From assembly GCA_964546815.1 (NCBI GenBank), contig CAZJLR010000018.1, forward strand, positions 1-64,000: 64,000 nt of DNA. The letters are read 5' to 3'. Origin of the DNA: JAIEPM01 sp964546815 (GTDB taxonomy: Bacteria > Cyanobacteriota > Vampirovibrionia > Obscuribacterales > Obscuribacteraceae). Below, one piece after another: positions 1 to 7,905 of this stretch (the first letter of the stretch is position 1; the number at the start of each line of letters is the position of its first letter). The notes beneath the pieces are model-generated. The model made no database searches. It saw only the letters and a program-made list of their open reading frames with translations, and was not told the origin of the DNA. The translations under genes were made by a program, and so were the position numbers.

Positions 1-35
1 CTACCGGCCAGTTTTGTCTAACTGATCAGTATTGC

Positions 36-130
36 GCATGGCGTCGCCCCTACAAATGCACCAGGCCACGAATCAAACAAATTGGCCGATTCCCAATTCG
101 CGAAGCAGGCTGGAAGCCTGCGCCCCCAGT
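36..130. repeat. Rearranged fragments of the composite inverted-repeat element
   Basis: Two pieces of the element seen at 3010-3257 and 36463-36778 occur here. Positions 36-57 match the outer terminal repeat (GCATGGCGTCGCCCCTACAA). Positions 102-129 match one arm of the inner hairpin (GAAGCAGGCTGGAAGCCTGC followed by GCCCCCAG). The intact copies have the hairpin arm before the terminal repeat; here the order is reversed and the rest is missing, so this is either a degraded copy or a mosaic of independent repeat units. It lies just downstream of the minus-strand kinase-like gene. Nothing else is recognisable in bases 1-187. Confidence 0.7.
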
Positions 131-187
131 GGTTTACTAATTGCTCGTTTTGCATTTCACTAAGTAGGCTGCGCGCCCAGGTCCGCA

Positions 188-1141
188 CTAATCGCCGTAG
201 CGCCAGTAGTCGAGTTGTTTCTTTAGCTTGAATAGCATTGAGTCTGCTTTGGCTATGCTTCGCTTGCCGGGGAAATACATGAGTGCGTTTTTTAGTTCTT
301 CCATTGTTTGAAAACGCTGTTCGGGGTATTCGTCCATTGCACGTCGCACGATTGCCTCGAGTTCATCCGGAAGAGACAGATCTGGGCGGCGAGAGGCGAA
401 TGACGGCAATCTCAAGCTTTCCTTATTTTGACGAGCGCTCAAAATTTCGTCTTTTGAAAATGGAGCAGACCCGAGCAATACTTCGAAAATCAAATTTCCC
501 ATTCCATAGATATCGGCACGCGTATCAACAGTCCAGCCGCGCAATTGTTCTGGGCTGAGATACACAGGGTTGCCCATTTGCTCTTGCTCGGGAGACATAT
601 TCAATGAGGGTCCGCTCTTTCGCGGCGGCAGTTTCGCCGTGTGAAACTCAACAATTTTCACAAAATCATTTCTCTCGCCCAATTTTTCTGCAACAAAAAT
701 CGCAGACGGTTTCAACTCGCGATGCAAGACTCCCAGACTGTGCGCATACTTCATCGCATCACAAATTTGGGCGAATATCGGCAAAGCTCTTCGATAATTC
801 ATGCCATTTTCTTCGCGAATAATTGCTGAAAGTTTGCGACCCTCGATTTTTTCCATCACCATAAAAGGTGTTTGGCTTTCCGATGATAATTCAAACATCG
901 CTGCAATATTGGGATGTCGCAACATTGACAGGGCAGCCGCTTCGTTTTGAAATCGAAGAAAGTTTACTGCCTCTGAGCGATCGTACATAAATTTCAGCGA
1001 AACGACTTTGTCCAGCAATCTATTTTTTGCTGCGTATAGAATCTCATCTGGGTTGCGATCGATTACGCCCAAAATTTCATAGCAGCCATCGACAATATCT
1101 CCGGCTTTTAATATTTGAAATTTCTCCCTACCGGAGCTCAT
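188..1141 (-). CDS. Protein kinase-like protein, probable pseudokinase
   Basis: The 317-residue protein has the fold-defining segments of a bacterial PknB/Hanks-type Ser/Thr kinase: a VSLK motif with Lys50, the alpha-C Glu near residue 67, a VYLSPEQLRG activation-segment end and the RADIYGMGNL region. Key catalytic positions are changed. The HRD motif is HRE (residues 140-142), the usual KPxN is KPSA, DFG is EFH (165-167), and the Gly-rich loop has lost its glycines. It has no membrane segment or TPR tail, unlike the two kinases at 40106-42595 and 45653-47524. I infer that it binds partners or acts as a scaffold rather than phosphorylating, though residual activity through Glu142 cannot be excluded. 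It is transcribed away from hemB. Confidence 0.85.
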   Translation of the reverse strand: MSSGREKFQILKAGDIVDGCYEILGVIDRNPDEILYAAKNRLLDKVVSLKFMYDRSEAVNFLRFQNEAAALSMLRHPNIAAMFELSSESQTPFMVMEKIEGRKLSAIIREENGMNYRRALPIFAQICDAMKYAHSLGVLHRELKPSAIFVAEKLGERNDFVKIVEFHTAKLPPRKSGPSLNMSPEQEQMGNPVYLSPEQLRGWTVDTRADIYGMGNLIFEVLLGSAPFSKDEILSARQNKESLRLPSFASRRPDLSLPDELEAIVRRAMDEYPEQRFQTMEELKNALMYFPGKRSIAKADSMLFKLKKQLDYWRYGD

Positions 1142-1421
1142 CGATTCGACTTCCTTGCTTCTTCCATGTCCAGCTCAGACCACCCGGTGACAATCGGCTG
1201 CACAAGGGCAGCGTAAAGCGTTTCTTATTTCAATGTGCCCAATTTCACACAACAAGCCTGCATCCAGACCAGATGGGGCCTTTAGAGTGAGCGAAAGAAG
1301 CATTAATTATCTTCCAGAATTGCTGTAAGTGTCCCTGAAATGGCTGTTTCAAGGATATAGTATGGATATTCTCTCGAGAGCAAAGTCCTCGGAGTTATCA
1401 TTCCGCGTTGGAGAAATCTTC

Positions 1422-2447
1422 ATGTCCCCGGTGACAAGCCACGAATCGAGTCTGTCAAACAGAGCGGCAGACTCTTCAAATCAACTCGGCGTTAGAATGC
1501 GCCGTCTTCGCAGCTCAGCCAACATGCGCGCCATGGTCAGAGAGACACACATTCGTCTCGAAAAGCTGATTTATCCGCTGTTCATAGTGGAAGGCTCTGG
1601 CTTTCAAAAAGCAATTTCTTCAATGCCCAACATCCATCAGCAAAGCATAGACGTAATGCTGAAAGAAGTTGAGCAAGTTGCCGAAAGCGGGCTAAAGTCA
1701 GTGCTTCTTTTCGGCATTCCAGAAAAGAAAGACACTAATGCCTCCGGCGCCTGGAAGGCAGACGGTATAGTCCAAAAAGCAACACGCGCTATTAAGCGCG
1801 AATTCCCTGACTTGTTGGTGGTCGCAGACACCTGTCTTTGCGAATATATGAGCCACGGACATTGCGGCATTGTTGACGAAGGCAAAATCCTCAACGACCC
1901 CAGCGTCGAAATTCTGGCAAGGTCAGCCGTTTCCCAAGCTGAAGCAGGTGCCGACATCATCGCCCCATCAGACATGATGGACGGCCGCATAGCCGCTATT
2001 CGCGAAGCTTTGAACAAGGCTGGCTTCCAAGACACGCCAATCATGGCCTACAGCGCCAAGTTTGCCAGCGGATTTTATGGACCATTCAGAGAGGCAGCCG
2101 AGTCGGCACCGCAATTTGGGGACAGAACCACCTACCAGATGGATCCCCCAAATATAAGAGAAGCACTGCGCGAAATCGAGCTAGACATCGCGGAAGGCGC
2201 CGACATAGTAATGGTTAAACCAGCTCTTCCATATTTAGACGTCATTAGCAAAGCCAGAGAGATTACCAAGCTGCCAATTGCGGCATATAATGTCTCAGGA
2301 GAGTATTCTATGGTCAAAGCGGCCGCAGCAAACGGCTGGATAGACGAGAGAAGGGTTGTGCTAGAAAGCTTAACCGGCATTTTCCGAGCCGGCGCAGACA
2401 TTGTCATCACGTACCACGCCCGAGACCTGGCCAAATGGCTGGCTTAG
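1422..2447 (+). CDS. hemB: Delta-aminolevulinic acid dehydratase (porphobilinogen synthase)
   Basis: HemB condenses two 5-aminolevulinate molecules to porphobilinogen in the cytoplasm, the second committed step of tetrapyrrole synthesis. The protein carries both active-site lysines, in YSAKFASGFYGPF and in MVKPALPYLD. It also has the three-cysteine zinc site (DTCLCEYMSHGHCG), marking the Zn-dependent class. The frame is open from 1329, but ATG 1422 is preceded by GGAG at 8-base spacing and gives 341 residues, close to the family norm, so I use it; the upstream 31 codons look non-homologous. The gene stands alone, with a hypothetical gene 32 bases downstream. It supplies heme for the cytochromes encoded at 52-57 kb. 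Identity is secure; only the start is open. Confidence 0.95.
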   Translation: MSPVTSHESSLSNRAADSSNQLGVRMRRLRSSANMRAMVRETHIRLEKLIYPLFIVEGSGFQKAISSMPNIHQQSIDVMLKEVEQVAESGLKSVLLFGIPEKKDTNASGAWKADGIVQKATRAIKREFPDLLVVADTCLCEYMSHGHCGIVDEGKILNDPSVEILARSAVSQAEAGADIIAPSDMMDGRIAAIREALNKAGFQDTPIMAYSAKFASGFYGPFREAAESAPQFGDRTTYQMDPPNIREALREIELDIAEGADIVMVKPALPYLDVISKAREITKLPIAAYNVSGEYSMVKAAAANGWIDERRVVLESLTGIFRAGADIVITYHARDLAKWLA

Positions 2448-2479
2448 GCGGGGTTTTTCTGTTTGAGGAAAAGGAATAA

Positions 2480-2944
2480 ATGAAAACGAGCACCGCATAT
2501 CAAATCAGTTTCGCAAATGCCTTTGCCGATCTTTATCTCGATAAAGAAAACGGCGAAGTCGCTCTTGATTTGAGACGCCAGGAAATCACCATTTATTTGA
2601 ACCAAACTCAATATCAGGCTTTAGTTTTGCTTGTACAACAAAGTCTCGAAGACGAAGAGTTTTTGGAATACCTCAATTGGCAAAAAGACCCATTGCAGTG
2701 TGACGAAAATCGCATCTTCGAAATTTGCGGACCCGACCACATGGTTTGCATGGCATGCACACCAAGTTACGAGCGCGTCAAACTTACATATGAAATTGGC
2801 GTTGCAGTAGATCTCTCATTCGCAGATTATCAGGGACTAGCCAGCTTACTGAAAGAAGCTCAGGCAGACCTCGAATGGCGCCGCGAACTCTTGCGCTGGA
2901 ATATGCAAGATCAAGGTCCTGATTTCGCAGCCGGCAACGACTAG
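2480..2944 (+). CDS. Conserved-looking hypothetical protein, 154 aa
   Basis: ATG 2480 follows a strong purine-rich ribosome-binding site (GAGGAAAAGGA), and the gene starts 32 bases after hemB, so co-transcription is likely. The product is acidic and cytoplasmic, with no signal peptide or membrane segment. It looks like a two-part arrangement: each half has a stretch ending in a glutamine/leucine-rich helix (around YQALVLLVQQSLEDEE and YQGLASLLKEAQADLEW). The two stretches resemble each other, suggesting an internal duplication. I do not recognise the family. The proximity to hemB does not by itself suggest a role in heme synthesis. Confidence 0.8.
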   Translation: MKTSTAYQISFANAFADLYLDKENGEVALDLRRQEITIYLNQTQYQALVLLVQQSLEDEEFLEYLNWQKDPLQCDENRIFEICGPDHMVCMACTPSYERVKLTYEIGVAVDLSFADYQGLASLLKEAQADLEWRRELLRWNMQDQGPDFAAGND

Positions 2945-3009
2945 TACATAACAGGCGCGGACCCCATGCGTCGCAGATCCGTTTGTACACCATGCGTCGC
3001 AGGAATATT

Positions 3010-3257
3010 TGTAGGGGCGACGCATGGGATATTGCTGGCGAACTAAAATGGAGCCGAATCAAGTTCGATGATATGAGCTAAGAGCGTTCCACCTGGGGGC
3101 GCAGGCATCCTTGCCTGCTTCTTCGCCAATAGCTTCCCGAAGCAGGCTGGAAGCCTGCGCCCCCAGGGCTGCCGCCCTTCAAGCTAGAGTCCATATTGTG
3201 CCGGCTTCGCTAAACATTCGAGTTCGCCAGCAGTATCCATGGCGTCGCCCCTACAAT
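3010..3257. repeat. Composite inverted-repeat (MITE/REP-like) element, complete copy
   Basis: Outer terminal inverted repeats of about 35 bases run from 3010 (GTAGGGGCGACGCATGGGAT then ATTGCTGGCGAACT) and back from 3257 (complement of AGTTCGCCAGCAGTATCC and GGCGTCGCCCCTAC), with few mismatches. Nested inside is a second inverted repeat: arms 3094-3122 and 3139-3166 (about 28 bases), each arm itself a small GCAGGC/GCCTGC hairpin. Bases 3035-3238 are identical by eye to 36486-36689. Two copies of CCATGCGTCGCAG lie just outside at about 2963-3003. There is no open frame long enough for a transposase; the reading frame that crosses it is an artefact. The gap 2945-3279 holds nothing else. Confidence 0.85.
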
Positions 3258-3279
3258 TTACGAGCCACTGCGGGTGGTG

Positions 3280-4299
3280 CTATTTGGTGGCTAGCATTAC
3301 TGGTGATTCTGCGCCCCAGTTGGGGAGGATTGGGCGGCTGATTTCTTTGAAGCCGGCTGCGGCGAACATTTCTTCCAGTTCTCCCAGGGTGAAAACGCAG
3401 CCTTTTTCTGTAAGCAAGAACATGTTGATGGCAAAAAGTTGTGGGAATACTGCCTTGCAGCGTTCGTTATCACTGATCATTTCAGCCACAACTAATTTTC
3501 CGCCTGGCTTCAAACATTTGTAAGACGCTTTCAATAGCGCTTCCGAACGCTCTTTTCCTTCGCTATGCAAAATGTGACCAAGACAAACTACGTCGTAATA
3601 ATCGTCTTTGAAATCACAATCGCTCCAGTCACCAGAGATGTATGAATAGCGATCTGCAACGCCATGGCGCGCAGCAAATTTTTCAGTAACTTTAAGTACA
3701 GCAGGAAAATCAACTGCATCAACGTGAAGCTTTTTGTTTCGCTCTGCCAACGGCAAGCTCCAAACGCCGCTGCCGGCGGCAACATCCAGCACCCGCGCCG
3801 GTGCAGGAAGTGTCTCGATTTTCAATTCAGTGGCAACCAAATGTGCAGTGCCGTAGTTCATCGGAAAAATAGTTTCGGCAAGCTTCGGGAAAAATTCTTC
3901 TGCCTTTTCGACTTGATTAACAGTGTTGGCAGGCTTGCCCGTTTTGATAACGTCTGCAAGTTTCATCCATGCCTGCGCCACGCGATCGTCCAATACGTAA
4001 TCACCAAAATACAACTGGCTATGTGTGCTCAAATAAGTTTCAGCCTGTTCTGAATTTGAGTACTTGCCATTCTTCTCGAGAAACCCAAGCGCTGTTAAAG
4101 CATTCATCAAAAACTCAATGCCGTCTTCATTGGCAGAAAGTTCAGCGGCAACTTCATGGGCACTCTTTGGTCCTTTACTCAGCTTCGAAAAAACGTCCAA
4201 GCTGACGCCGACGCGAAGTGCCTCAATCGCCCAACGCGAACCCATCACTTGCATTATTTGATTGGGCGGCATTAAAGCCTGCTTTTCAAGATTAACCAT
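3280..4299 (-). CDS. SAM-dependent O-methyltransferase (ASMT/CrtF-like)
   Basis: A 339-residue class I methyltransferase of the Methyltransf_2 type, with an N-terminal winged-helix dimerisation domain (about residues 10-90) and a C-terminal SAM-binding Rossmann domain. The SAM motif is VLDVAAGSGVWSLPLAE. An acidic loop VDAVDFPAVL follows, then GDWSD and the post-motif segment CLKPGGKLVVAEM. The frame extends upstream to 4491, but ATG 4299 has a GGAGGG site five bases away and begins where the family homology begins. Relatives methylate small hydroxylated molecules such as carotenoids, bacteriochlorophyll precursors or antibiotics; the substrate here cannot be told. It is divergent from the SRP RNA and not in an operon. 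Confidence 0.9.
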   Translation of the reverse strand: MVNLEKQALMPPNQIMQVMGSRWAIEALRVGVSLDVFSKLSKGPKSAHEVAAELSANEDGIEFLMNALTALGFLEKNGKYSNSEQAETYLSTHSQLYFGDYVLDDRVAQAWMKLADVIKTGKPANTVNQVEKAEEFFPKLAETIFPMNYGTAHLVATELKIETLPAPARVLDVAAGSGVWSLPLAERNKKLHVDAVDFPAVLKVTEKFAARHGVADRYSYISGDWSDCDFKDDYYDVVCLGHILHSEGKERSEALLKASYKCLKPGGKLVVAEMISDNERCKAVFPQLFAINMFLLTEKGCVFTLGELEEMFAAAGFKEISRPILPNWGAESPVMLATK

Positions 4300-4519
4300 G
4301 AAGCCCTCCGTCGGGAATATTTGATGCCATATATTGTAGCCGCTCAAGATAAGCGCCACATGATGTTCAGATTTGACGGCGTCGCAGCAGCAAAAGGTAA
4401 ATATTCTAAAGACATGAGAAAACTGTAGAAACGACTCTGCAGTGGCAGTAAGCCAGCCAAGCCAGATCCCAAGCAAGTTCCGCCTTGCCAAAGGGTCAAC
4501 GCGCCGTGATTGGACATGA

Positions 4520-4527
4520 GATATAAT
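4520..4527 (+). promoter_or_regulatory. Probable -10 element of the SRP RNA promoter
   Basis: GATATAAT at 4520-4527 contains a perfect TATAAT hexamer. It lies about 8-16 bases before the predicted 5' end of the SRP RNA. No good -35 match sits at the usual 17-base spacing, so only the -10 is called. Confidence 0.6.
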
Positions 4528-4534
4528 CCTTAGA

Positions 4535-4640
4535 TACAGATCGTTGGGTACGGCGGAGACCTGCGAACCTGGTCAGGGGGGAAACCCAGCAGCCATAAGT
4601 TGGACCCTTCGGGTGTGCTCAGCGGTCTGTACCTATTTGC
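4535..4640 (+). ncRNA. ffs: Signal recognition particle RNA (bacterial small type, 4.5S-like)
   Basis: The conserved domain IV hairpin is plain: CCTGGTCAGG, the GGAA tetraloop side, then CCCAGCAGCC (4566-4594). That asymmetric and symmetric internal-loop pattern is the Ffh-binding site. The distal stem closes by pairing GGGTAC (4546-4551) with GTACCT (4629-4634). A TATAAT box precedes it. Ends are approximate to within about ten bases. The RNA works with Ffh and FtsY to target membrane proteins. An open reading frame begins inside the RNA at 4544 but its first 40 codons are simply the RNA sequence. The neighbouring small gene starts about 25 bases after the RNA, so it may be expressed by read-through. 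Confidence 0.92.
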
Positions 4641-4663
4641 CAAGTGCTTCATGGGACGAAAAA

Positions 4664-4924
4664 ATGAAAAAAGGGTCCTCAGAACAGCCTTCAGACAAAG
4701 ACCTCAGCACGCTGCTAGGTCAAATACTTGTGGAGCTGGGCTATATAACTGTCTACCAGCTTGATGAATCACTCCAGATTCAAAAAGAGTCTGACGCAAA
4801 AGGCGAAGAGCACCAAACGCTTGGAGCTATCCTTCTTGAATTAGGATATTGCAGCCCCAACCAGCTCATCAGAGGCATTCAAGTACAAGTTGAATACCGT
4901 AAAGCCTCGGCTCCTAAGTCCTAG
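4664..4924 (+). CDS. Small MshEN-like two-repeat protein, 86 aa
   Basis: The product has two copies of a short helical motif, LGQILVELGYITVYQLDESLQIQ and a second of the form LGAILLELGYCSPNQLIRGIQVQ. This pattern is typical of the MshEN/GSPII_E_N domain found at the N-terminus of type II secretion and type IV pilus ATPases, where some members bind cyclic di-GMP. Here the domain stands alone. The same motif pair starts the TPR protein at 30471-32279. I place the start at ATG 4664 because the upstream part of the frame is the SRP RNA; the local ribosome-binding site is weak (GGGACGAAAAA). Function is unknown: a stand-alone nucleotide-binding or protein-docking module is an inference. Confidence 0.8.
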   Translation: MKKGSSEQPSDKDLSTLLGQILVELGYITVYQLDESLQIQKESDAKGEEHQTLGAILLELGYCSPNQLIRGIQVQVEYRKASAPKS

Positions 4925-5295
4925 TAATTTTCAAAAAATCCAGAGCAATTAAATGATTGTCGAGCTGCAAGCCACTCGCGATCTATTGCCTTAAATCCAA
5001 TACTAGGGTTATCCCGATTTCAAGTGGAATTGAGTAGCTATAAACTCCTCCTTGGCGTCCATAACCAGGACTTCATAGCGCCGACCTCGCAAAGGTCGGC
5101 TGAATTGCGCACTCACAAATAAAAGGAAAGCGGTTTCAAAGCAACAAGAGTCACTTTTCGGCATAGCCCGTAAAAATTTGTCGATGCAAATTGAAGTAAA
5201 AAGCTGATTACAGGTGTGCAGTCAGTGCCTTAAGGCTATAAACTTCTATTAGCTTATGCGCCGTCGAGGGCATATTCTTCCAAGGGGTATTTTCT
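4925..5295 (+). other. Intergenic region with one perfect hairpin
   Basis: No gene is supported here. At 5080-5100 there is a perfect 8-bp stem with a 5-base loop (GCCGACCT cgcaa AGGTCGGC). No T-run follows, so it is not a classical intrinsic terminator; it may end the small upstream transcript or serve in the leader of the sensor kinase gene. AAGGGG at 5282-5287 is the ribosome-binding site of that gene. Confidence 0.5.
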
Positions 5296-7629
5296 TTGGG
5301 ATTAGGAGCAAAATTACAGTTTGCATTCATCGCAATTATAGTGATGATGGCTACTGTCATGAGCGGTTTTACGCTCGTAGTCGACTCTTTCAAGGCAAAA
5401 CGAAAAGCCGAAGAAATCATCACCCCAGTACTCAAGTGCGCCAGCGACGAAGTACTCTCAGTCTATGCCAAGAACTTTGCAATTGCCCAGGCACTTGAAG
5501 CCGACGCTGATTTCAAGAAAGCATTTGCTGCCAGAGACAGAGCAGCAGTTGAAAAGTCCGTCAAAGCAGTTTTTGACAAATTCGGATTTAGCGGATATGC
5601 CACGATTATTTTGGAAAATAATGGCATTGTTTTTTTCAGCAGCGATAGTCCAAAGAAATTTGGATATTCGACAAGCATCATGAACAAAACGCTGGTTGGA
5701 AATGCATTCAACTACGCAGCAGGCAATCCGAAATTTCCGCGAGCGTTATGCTCTCTTTCTGATACGGGCACATGCACGCTATCAAGCCTTGTGCCAGTTC
5801 ATTCAGCCGATGGCAAAGTTCCAGCTGTTTTAGCCGTCAGCACACCATTCGGCAACGAACTGTTGCAAGGGATGGAACGCAAAATCAAACTTGTAAATGA
5901 ACTCAAAGATTTCGACATCGCATTTTTCGTGATGTTAGATGCAAGAGTAACCGCCAGTTCTGCAAATCTGCAAAACGTCAAACCTTCGTATTTAGCCCGG
6001 CTAAATCACACCAGAACAGATCCTTTTGGCGATAAGGAAATCGTCGAGGAATCAGACGGCCGTCTCTGGAAAAATTTGCATATCTGGGGCCCAGAACCAA
6101 ACAAGGTTTTAGGTCAAATCATTGCCTGTACCCCAATTCAAAATCCGTTGAGCAACGTAGCAATGCTGGGTCTGCAAATTGCAATTGCAGCGGTGGCAGC
6201 ATTTTTGCTTTCGTGCTTATTTACAGCAGGACTATCGGGTCGCTTCAACAAATCCATGAGATTTTTGAAACAGCGCGCAAAAGACCTCGCTGCAAACAAA
6301 CAAGAATTGCCGTCTCTAGGAATGCTAGATGGAGAATGGCTTGAACTGGCTGAGATGATGGACACAGCCATGACAAACCCTCGCGCAATCATTCAAAATC
6401 TAAAGCAAAATAGTCTCAAACTAAATGAAGAATTACAGGAAAAACAAAGACAGGTTGACGCGATAAACGGACAACTTGAAACAGTAAATCGTCAGCTTAC
6501 CGCTCACAATCGGCAATCACTCGATGTCAACGCCAGCGTCCAAAACGCAAATAGACAGGCAATACAAGTTCAGCAAAAATTGGAAGCTGTTTTGCAATGT
6601 TCATCGGAAGGTTTTCTTTTGCTAGACCCTTATGGCAGTGTAGTCTCAGCAAATCCAATCTTCCTCAACTGGTCTGGAGTGCAAGAACGTGATATAGCCG
6701 GCAAGGTCTGTTTTGACCTTGTGCGAAAGCCCGGTGAGCCGCGCCAGGCGCAAGGGCTGACATTCGCGCACCCTGGTGCAGGCCCTGAAGATTTGATCAA
6801 TCAATTCTATCCGGAAGGCATAATCTACCACCACACAAAAGCAAAGCAAATTGAAGTGCTGATGCACCTACAACCTGTCTGTGGCGACGACGGCAGCATT
6901 CAAGGCTACATCATGGTTTTGCGCGACAAATCACTGCACGCTGAAGTAGCCCGCCTTCGCAGCGAAATAGTGACGATGTTAACCACCGATATTCGCTCCC
7001 CACTCGCATCCGCGCAGACTCGCTGGAAAATGATCATGGGGCAATTGCAAGATATAAATCCAAACGTCGTGCAACAACTGCTCGAAATGCACAAAGTATA
7101 TGAACAAATGCTGGGCGTCGTAGACAGCTATCTAATGATGTATGGAGGCTTTGTGCCTCCTCAAGAAACAGAAAAACGCGAACAAATTGCCATTACAAGA
7201 CTAATCGCCGAATGTCTCGAACAAGTTTCACAACAAGCACGTTCCGGCCAAATATTGCTTGACTATAAAACAGTCACAGGGCTGCCATCAACAGCAATAA
7301 GCAAAGACATCGTGCGCGACATCATAGTTCAAATTTTAGAAAAAATGATTTCAGTCACCGCCCCTGGTGGCAGAGTAAGAGCCGAAACAACTGCAAAAGG
7401 AAAAGAAATCCGTTTGATCATTTCAAGCTCTGGCCCGGCTCTACCGCAAGTGGACATTGAAGAAATGTTTGTAGGCTTCCTCGACGGCAAACACGCCGAA
7501 GACACCTACCAAAGCCGCCTTTCAATGTACCTGGCGAGAAACAACGCAGAACGGCTTGGCGGAAGAATATGGGCAGAATCTGAAGCGGGTCGGGGCACTG
7601 CGATTTTTCTAACTCTGCCAGTTCATTAA
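5296..7629 (+). CDS. Membrane sensor of histidine kinase type lacking the phospho-acceptor His
   Basis: The start is TTG 5296 with AAGGGG eight bases upstream; 777 residues. Order of parts: membrane helix (about 8-30); a roughly 250-residue extracytoplasmic Cache-like sensor; second membrane helix (about 286-310); linker; a long Gln-rich coiled coil (about 365-430); a PAS domain (SSEGFLLLDPYGSVVSANPI); then DHp and ATPase-like regions. The H-box reads TTDIRSPLA, so the phosphorylated His is Thr564. The ATPase N-box Asn is Lys683 (ILEKMISVTAPGG) and the DxGxG box is SSSGPAL. The C-terminal GGRIWAESEAGRGTAIF segment is still recognisable. It is probably catalytically dead as a classical kinase. 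It lies 276 bases before a NarL-type regulator, its likely partner. Confidence 0.88.
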   Translation: MGLGAKLQFAFIAIIVMMATVMSGFTLVVDSFKAKRKAEEIITPVLKCASDEVLSVYAKNFAIAQALEADADFKKAFAARDRAAVEKSVKAVFDKFGFSGYATIILENNGIVFFSSDSPKKFGYSTSIMNKTLVGNAFNYAAGNPKFPRALCSLSDTGTCTLSSLVPVHSADGKVPAVLAVSTPFGNELLQGMERKIKLVNELKDFDIAFFVMLDARVTASSANLQNVKPSYLARLNHTRTDPFGDKEIVEESDGRLWKNLHIWGPEPNKVLGQIIACTPIQNPLSNVAMLGLQIAIAAVAAFLLSCLFTAGLSGRFNKSMRFLKQRAKDLAANKQELPSLGMLDGEWLELAEMMDTAMTNPRAIIQNLKQNSLKLNEELQEKQRQVDAINGQLETVNRQLTAHNRQSLDVNASVQNANRQAIQVQQKLEAVLQCSSEGFLLLDPYGSVVSANPIFLNWSGVQERDIAGKVCFDLVRKPGEPRQAQGLTFAHPGAGPEDLINQFYPEGIIYHHTKAKQIEVLMHLQPVCGDDGSIQGYIMVLRDKSLHAEVARLRSEIVTMLTTDIRSPLASAQTRWKMIMGQLQDINPNVVQQLLEMHKVYEQMLGVVDSYLMMYGGFVPPQETEKREQIAITRLIAECLEQVSQQARSGQILLDYKTVTGLPSTAISKDIVRDIIVQILEKMISVTAPGGRVRAETTAKGKEIRLIISSSGPALPQVDIEEMFVGFLDGKHAEDTYQSRLSMYLARNNAERLGGRIWAESEAGRGTAIFLTLPVH

Positions 7630-7905
7630 TCATTAAAATGCATACTATCGACTGAGAACCCTAAAATTCTCGATGGAAATTCACCCTAATGGGGATTGCC
7701 AATGTATGATACTAATAGTATGGACGACAGAAATCTTCAGTCCTCCATGCTGTAAAGTGCCCCCCCCCAAATGCCCCTTCTTCTCCGAAATCGGCACACT
7801 GACTGAAGTATGGCAGGCTTTTAGAACCTGCCGAAGATTTTGGCATTGCTTTAACAGGTCAACACTTATTACCAAACATATGCGGCAAAAAAAGGAGGTG
7901 AGTAC
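7630..7905 (+). other. Leader region of the NarL-type regulator, with hairpins and a C9 tract
   Basis: The sequence contains a perfect ATACT/AGTAT inverted repeat around 7707-7721, a run of nine C at 7760-7768, and a perfect GGCAGG/CCTGCC stem (7812-7817 with 7827-7832, 9-base loop) in the likely 5' untranslated region. None can be assigned a function. The small open frames over it have no support. Confidence 0.4.
7892..7901 (+). promoter_or_regulatory. Consensus Shine-Dalgarno site deciding a TTG start
   Basis: AAGGAGGTGA is a full match to the anti-Shine-Dalgarno consensus, four bases before TTG 7906. It fixes TTG as the start of the response regulator, and the strong site may offset the weak initiation codon. 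Confidence 0.85.

Noticed and set aside
4544..4663. N-terminal 40 codons of the open frame that runs into the small MshEN-like gene
   Set aside because: These bases are the SRP RNA, whose domain IV and terminal stem are unmistakable; the frame is open by chance.
7760..7768. C9 tract (and C8 near 48307) as phase-variation switches
   Set aside because: They lie in non-coding sequence away from obvious -10/-35 spacing; no support for switching.
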